From Acidobacteriota bacterium (lineage in GTDB: Bacteria > Acidobacteriota > Terriglobia > Terriglobales > Acidobacteriaceae), in the NCBI GenBank assembly GCA_003225005.1, contig QIAN01000107.1, positions 1 through 64,000 of the forward strand: a stretch of DNA of 64,000 nucleotides, written 5' to 3'. The position numbers and the translations under genes are program-made. The notes under the pieces were generated by a model. It saw only the letters and a list, made by a program, of their open reading frames with translations. It made no database searches and was not told the origin of the DNA. Within the stretch, counting starts at the first letter, position 1. Each line of letters starts with the position of its first letter. Below, in pieces: positions 20,380 through 29,400 of the stretch.

Positions 20380-21284
20380 GAGCCCGAGCGCAAGTGCGAG
20401 TTCTGCCCGACGGGCGGCGACTGCATCTGCAGGATGGGCCCATTGACATCGTGCTGCAGGCATTGGGCGCCGAGGATCAAATCCGCCGCGCTCACCGCAC
20501 TGCAGCCGATCGCTTTGTCACGGTGCTCGACGAGCTTTGCAGCGAGCTCCCGCTACTGAGGGAACAGGTGCGTTTGGGCGGAACAGAACCTGACGGTATC
20601 GTCGCTCGGCGCATGTTCGCCGCCGTGGTGCCTTACGCCGAAGAGAACTTCATCACTCCCATGGCTGCCGTGGCGGGCGCTGTTGCGGAAGAGATTTTGG
20701 CGGCGATGACTGCGGTTGCCGATCTCTCGCGGGCTTATGTGAATGACGGTGGTGACATCGCGCTGCACATCGCTTCCGGAGAACGATTCGTCATCGGCAT
20801 GGTCGATCTGCCGGACCGGCCGACGCTGCTTGGATCGCTACTTGGAAGTATGACCCTGGATTCAAACCAGCCGGTTCGAGGCATCGCAACCAGTGGGTGG
20901 CGGGGCCGCAGTTTTTCGCTGGGCATCGCTGATGCCGTCACCATACTGGCGAAGACTGCAGCTATGGCGGATGCTGCTGCAACCATCGTCGCCAATGCCG
21001 TGGACCTCCCGGGGCATCCAGCCATATCGCACATTGCCGCCCGCGAACTCTCGCCCGACAGCGATCTGGGTGACAGGCTTGTGACCACCGCAGTCGGAGG
21101 ACTCACGTCCGCGGAAGTAAGCGAGGCTCTGGGTCGCGGTTCGGCTTGTGCCGAACGCTTGATCGCCCCGGGATTGATTGCTGCCGCGGCTCTGAACCTG
21201 CAAGGGACAATTCGCGTCGTGCCCTCGGTCGAATCTCCGAAAATGGCTCTCTCATCCGGCGAGAGGAGCTTGGCGTATGCCTGA
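20376..21284 (+). CDS. UPF0280 family protein (ApbE-like superfamily)
   Basis: RVLPDGRRLHLQDGPIDIVLQALG, AVAGAVAEEILAAM, AYVNDGGDIALHI, GIATSGWRGRSFSLGIADAVTILAKTAAMADAAATIVANAV; GTG start overlaps the previous stop by 4 bp. Confidence 0.8.
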   Translation: MRARAQVRVLPDGRRLHLQDGPIDIVLQALGAEDQIRRAHRTAADRFVTVLDELCSELPLLREQVRLGGTEPDGIVARRMFAAVVPYAEENFITPMAAVAGAVAEEILAAMTAVADLSRAYVNDGGDIALHIASGERFVIGMVDLPDRPTLLGSLLGSMTLDSNQPVRGIATSGWRGRSFSLGIADAVTILAKTAAMADAAATIVANAVDLPGHPAISHIAARELSPDSDLGDRLVTTAVGGLTSAEVSEALGRGSACAERLIAPGLIAAAALNLQGTIRVVPSVESPKMALSSGERSLAYA

Positions 21285-21861
21285 CGTTCGGCTCCGAAAA
21301 AAGTTGATCGCCGTGGAAGAAATCTTTCATGAAGGGGGTCCTGTTTCCCGCGTGCCGCTGCGGCGAGCGGCCGCCTTGGCCGTAATTCATAATCCGTTTG
21401 CTGGCGTTTACGTGGAAGAGATTGCCGAGTTCATGGACGACCTGAAACCCCTTGGACTCGACCTGGCGAACTCGCTGGTTTCGGCGCTTGGGGGCAACAT
21501 CAAATCTGTGGAGGGCTATGGGAAGGGCGCCATCGTAGGCTCGTCCGGCGAACTGGAGCACGGAGCCCTCTGGCATGTTCCCGGCGGTTATGCGATGCGG
21601 GAAGTTCTCGGCGGAGCGAAAGCGATTGTGGCGTCTACCAAGAAAGTCGGCGGACCGGGAACGCGGCTCGATGTGCCCGTCACCCACATCAATGCGTCCT
21701 ACGTGCGAAGCCATTTCGATGCCATGGAAGTCGGCCTGGCCGATGCTCCGCGGGCCGATGAGATTCTGCTGGCGCTGGTGATGACCACCGGTCCCCGCGT
21801 TCACGCCCGCGTCGGCGGCCTCAAAGCCTCGGAGATCAATGGAGAGGACGGACTGCGATGA
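21277..21861 (+). CDS. DUF1185 / 'amino acid synthesis' family protein, copy 1
   Basis: RRAAALAVIHNPFAGVYVEEIAEFMDDL, SVEGYGKGAIVGSSGELEHGA, SYVRSHFDAMEVGLADAPRADEILLAL. Confidence 0.78.
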   Translation: MPDVRLRKKLIAVEEIFHEGGPVSRVPLRRAAALAVIHNPFAGVYVEEIAEFMDDLKPLGLDLANSLVSALGGNIKSVEGYGKGAIVGSSGELEHGALWHVPGGYAMREVLGGAKAIVASTKKVGGPGTRLDVPVTHINASYVRSHFDAMEVGLADAPRADEILLALVMTTGPRVHARVGGLKASEINGEDGLR

Positions 21862-22454
21862 AAGTCCCACAGGGAGCGAAGATTCGCAAGATTGCAACCT
21901 TCGTCGAAGAGACGAGAACCGAGATGGGCCGGACCATCGATCCGCCAACTCGGCGTGCCGCCGCGGTCGCCGTCATTGAAAATCCTTACGCCGGAAAATA
22001 TGTGGAAGAGCTGTCTGAGCTGATGCTGATCGGCGAGGAACTGGGTGAACTGCTCACGCTGCGCGCGGTCGCGGCTCTGGGCATACCGGCGACCAGCGTC
22101 GAGAGCTATGGCAAGGCGGCGGCCGTGGGCGAAAACGGTGAGATCGAGCACGCCGCGGCGATTCTCCATCCCAAACTTGGTACGCCAGTAAGACGAGTGC
22201 TCGGCAAAGGCGCCGCCCTCATCCCATCTTCGAAGAAGCGAGGCGGGATGGGTGTCGCCCTCGATGTGCCGCTGGGGCACAAAGACGCCGCTTTCGTCCG
22301 CAGCCACTTCGATGGCATGGAGGTGCGAATCAATGACGCTCCCCGGGCCAACGAAATCGTCGTGGCGGTCGCGGTGACGGACAGCGGCCGGCCGCTCGCG
22401 CGGGTCGGAGGATTGACGAAGGATCAGATCAAGGGTGAAGACGGCTTACGGTAG
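21858..22454 (+). CDS. DUF1185 / 'amino acid synthesis' family protein, copy 2
   Basis: Paralog of the preceding ORF (RRAAAVAVIENPYAGKYVEELSELM, SVESYGKAAAVGENGEIEHAA, FVRSHFDGMEVRINDAPRANEIVVAV); 4-bp overlap. Confidence 0.78.
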   Translation: MKVPQGAKIRKIATFVEETRTEMGRTIDPPTRRAAAVAVIENPYAGKYVEELSELMLIGEELGELLTLRAVAALGIPATSVESYGKAAAVGENGEIEHAAAILHPKLGTPVRRVLGKGAALIPSSKKRGGMGVALDVPLGHKDAAFVRSHFDGMEVRINDAPRANEIVVAVAVTDSGRPLARVGGLTKDQIKGEDGLR

Positions 22455-22564
22455 CCGGGATTCGATCCTGTGGCGCCGGTATCTGTGCTGCGATTTTTGG
22501 TACACACTGCAGCATTGTCTTAAAAGCTTAAAATGAGTCGCGGCTCCAGCCGCTGGGGTAACGA

Positions 22565-23974
22565 ATGACTTTGTGTCGATCTTTGGCTCTTGTTCTCGCC
22601 TTCCAATTCCTTGTTCTCACCTCTCTCTGGTCTCAAGCGACAAAAGAGAAGGCCGATCTGATCGTAACTCGCGGAACCGTCGTTACCATGGATGGAGCCC
22701 GATCCATCTACGACGACGGAATTATCGTTGTGAAGGGTGACACGATTGTTGCGGTTGGGCCGCGCCGCGAGCTCGAGGGCAAGTATCGAGCCTCGGAGAC
22801 GGTCAATGCCAAAGGCGGGCTGGTTCTGCCCGGGTTCATCAATGGTCACACCCATGTGCCCATGACCCTGTTTCGGGGCATTCACGATGATGTGACGCTG
22901 AATGATTGGCTCTATAAATACATTTTTCCTGCCGAGAAGAGGAACGTGAACGAAGAATTCGTACGCTGGGGCACGCGGCTGGCGGCAGCGGAGCAGATTC
23001 GCGGGGGCGTCACTACATTCGCTGACATGTACTACTTCGAAGACGCGGTGGCCGAAGAAACCAAAGCCGCAGGCATGCGGGGCCTGCTAGGCGAGACATT
23101 TATCGATTTTCCCGCGCCCGACAACAAGAGCGAAGCCGAGGCGCTCTCTTATACCGAGAAGTTCCTGAAAAAGTGGCAGGGCGATCCGTTGATTCACGCC
23201 GCAGCGGCGCCGCACGCAATTTACACCTGTTCCAGGAAGACGCTTCAGGACGCCGCGACGCTGGCTAGGAAATATCACGCCCCGATCCTGATTCACACCG
23301 GGGAGATGAAAAAGGAGTGGGATGACAGCCAGAAGCAAAACGGAATGTCGCCGGTGCAATACCTCGACAAGATCGGCGTGCTGGGTCCGGACGTGGTGTC
23401 CGCCCACTGCATTTTTGTGGACGAAGCCGACCGCAAGACTCTAGCGCAACGGCAAGTGGGCTGCGTACATAACCCGTCGAGCAACATGATGATCGCCAGC
23501 GGTGTTGCTCCCGTCCCGGAAATGCGGGCTGAGGGAGTCTCCGTCGGCCTCGGAACCGATGGACCGGCGGGCAGCAACAACGACCTCGACCTGATGGAGG
23601 AGATGGACCTGGCAGCGAAGCTCGCAAAGATTACGAAGATGAATCCACTGGCGTTGAATGCGAAAGCGGTTGTGGAAATGGCGACCATCGATGGTGCGAA
23701 AGCCCTGCACATGGAAAAAGAGATTGGTTCGCTCGAAGCTGGAAAGAAAGCGGACATCGTCTTGATCAGCTTGGATGAGCCGAATGCTGTCCCGATGTAC
23801 GACATCTACGCACAACTGGCGTATGCACTAAAGGGCAGCGATGTGGAGACGGTGGTGATTGGCGGGCGCGTGGTCATGCGCGACCGCAAAGTCCTGACGG
23901 TGAACGAAACAGAAGTCATGGCGAGGGCGCGCGATTATCGGAAGACGATCGCGGCATCGCTGGGCCTGCCGTGA
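22565..23974 (+). CDS. Amidohydrolase/deaminase of the TrzA/AtzA/SsnA type with predicted signal peptide
   Basis: Signal-like MTLCRSLALVLAFQFLVLTSLWSQ; GLVLPGFINGHTHVPMTLFRGI, HTGEMKKEWDDS, SAHCIFVDEAD, HNPSSNMMIASGVAPV, GLGTDGPAGSNNDLDLMEEM. Confidence 0.85.
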   Translation: MTLCRSLALVLAFQFLVLTSLWSQATKEKADLIVTRGTVVTMDGARSIYDDGIIVVKGDTIVAVGPRRELEGKYRASETVNAKGGLVLPGFINGHTHVPMTLFRGIHDDVTLNDWLYKYIFPAEKRNVNEEFVRWGTRLAAAEQIRGGVTTFADMYYFEDAVAEETKAAGMRGLLGETFIDFPAPDNKSEAEALSYTEKFLKKWQGDPLIHAAAAPHAIYTCSRKTLQDAATLARKYHAPILIHTGEMKKEWDDSQKQNGMSPVQYLDKIGVLGPDVVSAHCIFVDEADRKTLAQRQVGCVHNPSSNMMIASGVAPVPEMRAEGVSVGLGTDGPAGSNNDLDLMEEMDLAAKLAKITKMNPLALNAKAVVEMATIDGAKALHMEKEIGSLEAGKKADIVLISLDEPNAVPMYDIYAQLAYALKGSDVETVVIGGRVVMRDRKVLTVNETEVMARARDYRKTIAASLGLP

Positions 23975-23996
23975 TCGAGAGCAGTGAGGCGAGAGT

Positions 23997-25196
23997 TCAC
24001 GGTTTTACGACTTCTGGCACCATCGTCGCGGGCGGGGTGTTGCGGCTGCGCTGGGCGCTTACCATTCCGTCGATGATTACCATCCCAATTCCCGGCAAGT
24101 CTCCCCTCTGGATGCTTTCGAGCACAGTCTGTCCCGGCGAATGCTGGGCTTTGTCGATCATCACGAAGGTCGCGACGCGCCCCCGCTCGATCAATCCACA
24201 GTCCAGGTTTCGGATTCTTGCGGTATTCCCGGTGGCAAAGCAGATGGCAACCTCGGCCGACTCACCTGCGAGCGACGACAGCATCGAGATCATGCGCAAG
24301 ATGCCGAGCGGCTGCACTCCAGAACCGGCTGGCGAATCCGTGCCCAGAATCACTCGATCAAGGCGCTTTAGTTCTCTTGCCGTCCGCAAAGTAAGCAGCG
24401 CCGCTTTTTCGTTGCCGTTGTGAACAATCTCGAGAGCTCGCGGCGACTTCTCGCACAGGGCGACGATCTGGGCATCCGGCAGCGCAGTATGGCCGCCATT
24501 GATGTGGCCGATGACATCGGCGTCGGTGGCAAGCACGATGTCTTTGTCAATCAAACTGGAGCCCGGAATCGAAGGCCCGCCGGTATGAATCGTGCTTTGA
24601 ATGCCATACTTCCGCGCCCAGGCGACCATCTGGCGGGCCGTCGCGCCGTCTTTCACGCTGCCCAAGCCAACCTCGCCGAGCATAGTGACACCGGCGGCTG
24701 CAAGGTCTTTGAAATCCTCCTCGACCATTCCATGCTCGATCACTGGCGCGCCCGCATGAATTCTCACGCCACCGGGACGGAAGGCCGAAAAGGCCCGCTG
24801 GGCAAAGATCGCCATGGCTTTCAGCCCAACTACATCTTTCGGGCGGCCGGGGGTGTGCACTTCACCTGCGGAAACCATGGTGGTGACTCCGCCATGCAGA
24901 TAGCTGTCGATCCAGCCAATCTGATTCTGACGCGGCGTCCAGTCTCCGGCTACCGGATGCACATGGCTGTCGATCAATCCCGGCGCGAGCGTTGTGCCTT
25001 TGGCGTCGATTCGGATGGTCGCGCTTGCGGTATCGAGATCCTTTGCTTTGCCGACTGCACTAATCTTGCCGTTAACGGCGACCACCGTGTCGGCATCGAG
25101 AATCGGATTTCCGATGTCTCCGCTCAACAGCAGCCCTATGTTGTGGATCACGAGCCGAGCCGGAGCGACAGACTCGCTTGTCTGCCCTTGAGCCAT
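23997..25196 (-). CDS. Enamidase-like amidohydrolase
   Basis: ARLVIHNIGLLLSGDIGNPILDADTVV, APGLIDSHVHPVAGDWTPRQNQIGWIDSYLHGGVTTMVSAGEVHTPGRPKDVVGLKAMAI, HTGGPSIPGSSLI, HINGGHTAL, GTDSPAGSGVQPLGILR, SRNTPPA; resembles Eubacterium barkeri enamidase as remembered. Confidence 0.78.
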   Translation of the reverse strand: MAQGQTSESVAPARLVIHNIGLLLSGDIGNPILDADTVVAVNGKISAVGKAKDLDTASATIRIDAKGTTLAPGLIDSHVHPVAGDWTPRQNQIGWIDSYLHGGVTTMVSAGEVHTPGRPKDVVGLKAMAIFAQRAFSAFRPGGVRIHAGAPVIEHGMVEEDFKDLAAAGVTMLGEVGLGSVKDGATARQMVAWARKYGIQSTIHTGGPSIPGSSLIDKDIVLATDADVIGHINGGHTALPDAQIVALCEKSPRALEIVHNGNEKAALLTLRTARELKRLDRVILGTDSPAGSGVQPLGILRMISMLSSLAGESAEVAICFATGNTARIRNLDCGLIERGRVATFVMIDKAQHSPGQTVLESIQRGDLPGIGMVIIDGMVSAQRSRNTPPATMVPEVVKP

Positions 25197-25354
25197 TCGC
25201 CACCTTCCGCAACAAATCTTTGATGCGCGCCAGTATACAGACCGGCTCTGGTTCAGCAAAAACACCGCACCCAGGCAGCCAAAGGCATGGAAGAATTCGA
25301 ACTTTAGAAGTAAAATCCCGATTCTGACTAGTCAGGGTCCGAGCGAGGCCAAGC

Positions 25355-25978
25355 ATGCGATCTCCAGATACCATCCTGTGGTGTGTAGACGCCCAGAAAG
25401 ACTTCATGCTGCCCGGCGGCAAGCTTTACGTGCCCGGTGCCGAGAAGTTGCTCCCCAATATTCGTCGGCTTGTCGACGTGGCGCGTGACGGCCGCGCCTT
25501 CCTTGTTTCGCACGGCTGCTTTCATATCGCGGACGACCCTGAGTTCAAAACGTTTCCGCCCCACTGCGTCAAAGGAACAGCCGGCGCCGACTTCGTTCCT
25601 GAAGCACTGTCTGAGGATCACATGCGGGTTTTGAACGAGCCCGGGTCATTCCTGCCCGAAGATTTCCAGCGACACCAGCAGGTCATTCTCGAAAAGCAGA
25701 CGCTCGATATCTTCGAAAGTCGGCATGCCAATGCGTTGCTCGAACGTCTTGATCGAAACGCGCAGTTCGTCGTCTTCGGAGTGGTGACGGAATACTGCGT
25801 CAGGTTCGCAGCCAAGGGGCTGCTGGAACGAAACCGAAAGGTTTGGGTGGTGAACGATGCAATTGAAACTCTGAGTCGCGAAGCGGAAGAACGAACCCTC
25901 TCAGAACTGGCAACGTTGGGCGCGAACTTTGTCACCACCGACGAAGCTCTGGCTCGATTAGCGACTACGGCCGATTGA
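25355..25978 (+). CDS. Isochorismatase-like cysteine hydrolase (nicotinamidase-related)
   Basis: ILWCVDAQKDFMLPGGKLYVPGAEKLLPNI, FPPHCVKGT, FGVVTEYCVRFAAKGLLERNRKVWVVNDAI (catalytic Asp, Lys and Cys regions). Confidence 0.85.
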   Translation: MRSPDTILWCVDAQKDFMLPGGKLYVPGAEKLLPNIRRLVDVARDGRAFLVSHGCFHIADDPEFKTFPPHCVKGTAGADFVPEALSEDHMRVLNEPGSFLPEDFQRHQQVILEKQTLDIFESRHANALLERLDRNAQFVVFGVVTEYCVRFAAKGLLERNRKVWVVNDAIETLSREAEERTLSELATLGANFVTTDEALARLATTAD

Positions 25979-26190
25979 GCCCAGACTTGTAGGATGGTCC
26001 GAGCATCCCTCAGTGCTTCGAGATTAGGATTCTCCACCCGTAGGTTGCGAAAAAACTAATGATTTATCTGGACTTCGCTTCAGCGATGCCTATTCTCAGC
26101 CTTAAGCCTTTGAGAAGCCATGCGGGCAGGAAAATGAGCTTTCAGTAGCTGGTCCGGTCCACTCGCGCAAAGTACGCAAAGTCAGTTTCG

Positions 26191-26262
26191 GTTGACAACA
26201 GAGGGTGAATGGCATTATGGTTTGTCACCCAGATAGTTGAAAACAACTATTCAGTTGTCGAC
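26191..26262. promoter_or_regulatory. Cluster of palindromes upstream of the TonB-type receptor
   Basis: GTTGACAAC 26191-26199; GTTGAAAACAAC 26236-26247; ACAACT-ATTC-AGTTGT 26243-26258; near-palindrome GTTGTCGACAGC from 26255; read directly. Confidence 0.5.
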
Positions 26263-26436
26263 AGCAATATAAAGCTGAGATCAATTAACTACATCATTTT
26301 CCAGCCTCGCACTAGCAGTCGCGACTGTGGAGACGCGCACATCTGTACGAAGGGCCGCGCTCCAAGGGACGTCGAAATTCGATGGTCAAGGGCCAAGTTC
26401 CGTCGTTCGTCAATGAGGTCGAAAAAGGGGGCGTTG

Positions 26437-29400
26437 ATGCTCACCAAACGGAAGCTAATCGTTGCTGTCTCTTCGCTGCTGTTTTCTATTAGCCCAGTAG
26501 TGTACGGCCAGGCGACTGGTAGTTTTTCGGGCACCGTCTCCGACAAAGCGGGCGCGGTAGTGTCGGGAGCGACAGTGAAAGCTACCTCGCAAGGCACCGG
26601 TGTCTCTCGCGAGGCGAAGACCGACGATTCAGGACATTACCTGATCCCGCTGTTGCCCGTCGCGATGTACACGATCCGAGTGGAGTCCCAAGGCTTCGGC
26701 GCCGCAGAACAGAAAGATGTTCGGCTGCAAGTCGATGAGCAGCGCGAGTTGGATTTTGCCCTCTCGCCCGCGTCGGTAACAACCGCAGTAGAAGTCAGTG
26801 CGACGGAAGTGTCAGTGCAAACGACGAATGCAACCTTGGGCCAAGTGATCACCTCTGAGCAAGTGGCGGACCTGCCATTGAACGGACGCGACTTCGTCCA
26901 GCTCGCGACGCTCACGCCCGGTACGACACAGGAAACCAACCCGGGCAGCTTCTTTACCAGCGCGGCAAGCAGCGAAGTTGCGGCGCGCGGAATTTATTCA
27001 TTATCAGTGGGCGGGTCGCGCGCCCAGAGCACTGACTGGCTACTCGATGGCGTCGACAACAACGAACTAACTGCTGGCGGAATCGCGATTCTGCCTTCGA
27101 TTGACGCCATCCAGGAATTCAAAGTTCTCACTTACAACTACTCAGCGGAATACGGAACTCGCGCGGGTCCAACCGTGCTGGTGACGACAAAATCAGGCAC
27201 GAACAACTTTCACGGATCAGTTTTTGAGTTTTTCCGAAACACAAAGCTGGACGCCCGCAGCTACTTCGCCTCGGCAAGGGAGCAATTCAATTTGAACCAA
27301 TTTGGCGCCGCTTTAGGCGGCCCAATTCAAAAGGACAAAACATTCTTCTTTGTCGACTACCAAGCGAAGATGCAGCGGCATGGGATACCCTTCAGCGGGT
27401 TGGTTCCCACGCCGGCGATGCTGACCGGGGACTACACGAACGATCCTCTTGGCGTGGCCCGACCAGGCTTTGCTCCTGGCGCTCCCGCTTTGAATATTGA
27501 CGGTTTCCCCAACATTAATAGTCCCTACACGTTCTCTCCCTTCCAATGCGACGGCACGGGAAATCCCATCGCGCCAAACCCCGATGGCTCCCAGAATCCC
27601 GGCGTAAACTGCAACAAGATTCCCGCCGCCATGTTCGATCCGACCGTCAATCCGTCTGCCGATCCGTCAGGTTTGGCGATGATGAAGCTTTATCCGCAGC
27701 CTAACATTGTCAATACGAGCACGCTGACTAACTTTTCGAACGTGCCGGTCAGAAAACTGAACGAGGGTGAGTTCGACGTGAAGCTCGATCACACTTTCTC
27801 GAGTAAGGATTCTGCATTTGCTCGTTTCAGTTACGATCAGGCGACTTCATTCGTCCCGGGCGGTTCCCCGGGGTTTGCAGAAGCGAATGCCTTTGGAAGC
27901 AGCCAAGACATTACCAATCATGGCCGCAACGTGGCGGTCTCGGAGACTCACGTTTTCTCCGACCGCAATCTGAACCAATTCACTGCGGGCTTTAACCGGA
28001 TTTTCAATCACATTCTATCGTTCGGAAACGGCACGTGCGAAGCCGCCAACATCGGCATCCTCGGCGCGGATCTGAATAGCAAATGCCCGAATGCTCCTGC
28101 TGGTGTGATTACGCAATCTACAAAAGACTGCATAAGCTGCGGCTTGACTTCCACCCTGATGAACAACTATTGGGCTCTGGGTGACCGGGGTTTCGCTCCC
28201 TTCCAAGGCGGCACCAACGTTTTTTCGATTTCCGATTCGTTTGACATGATTCGCGGGAAGCACCACATCCGCGCCGGCGCCGGGTTCCGTGACCAGCAGA
28301 TGAATGTTGAAACTAATGCCTTCCAGGATGGTTTCTTTATTAACTTCGGTCTTACAGGCGATGCCACGGCCGATCTGTTGCTTGGCCAATTGGGCGGAGG
28401 AATTCACGATCAGACGTTCTTCGGAGCCACGACCGGCCGTCGCTGGAAACTGTTCCGTCCTTTTGTTGATGACGAATGGCGCGTGACCCCTGATCTGACC
28501 TTGACCTTGGGTCTGGCGTGGGCGCTTGTTACACCCATCACCGAAGCCCAAAATCGGCAAGCAAACTTCGACTTTGCCAGCGGTAAGTTCTTTGTTGCCG
28601 GTTCGGCACCGTTTGGCTCTTGTACGATCTGCGTTCGTTCGGACGGACACGTTGGCATCCAGATGGACAAGACCGCCTTAGAGCCTCGGATCGGAATCGC
28701 CTGGAAGCCATTAGGTTCCCAGAAAACGGCAGTGCGGGCTGGCTATGCCATCTTCCACGATTCGTCCTGGAACCAGGGTGCCCAAGGCTTGTGGGAGAAT
28801 CCGCCGTATTTTGCAGAGTCTGACAACTTTTTTGGCCCTTGTCCGTTTAACAATTCGGGACAGGCGGTCCCTAAGAACTGCGGCAATCGATATCTATTCC
28901 TCGACTCTACGTTAAATCCTATTACCTCGCCTCCCAGTCCCCAGTCGTTTCCGGGTGCCCTTCAGTCGCAGAATCTCAATTACAAGCAGGGCCGAGTGCA
29001 GCAGTTCAACCTGAACATCGAGCATCAGTTGCCCGCTAATGTGGTTCTGACGGCAGGTTATGCAGGCTCACGCAGTTCCCACATTCTAGTGGACGGTTTG
29101 AATCTGAACGTCGGATCACCCGCGGCATGCGGAGTCGTCCCTGGTTATACGTTGGGCTGCGGTCCCGGCGGAGGGGCTTTCGGGCCTAAGTGGGGCGCAC
29201 CCACATTCCTTTTCCCCTTGACGATAAACAATAACAACGACATTGGCCGGGCTCACTACGATTCTCTTCAGGTTAAAGCTGAAACCAGAAGCACACGCCA
29301 GGGACTCTATGCCCTTCTGGGCTACACCTATTCGCGCACATTCGACTCAGGGTTTGCTGACGGCCTAGGAACTTTTCCAGGCGCGACCTACTTCCCTCTG

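Noticed and set aside
21103-21948. 281-aa minus ORF across the UPF0280/DUF1185 genes
   Set aside because: Low-complexity Arg/Ser-rich shadow frame spanning three overlapping plus-strand genes.
21277-22454. Idea that the DUF1185 pair are barbiturase/cyanuric acid hydrolases
   Set aside because: Length (~195-199 aa) and motifs do not match the ~350-aa three-domain barbiturase family.
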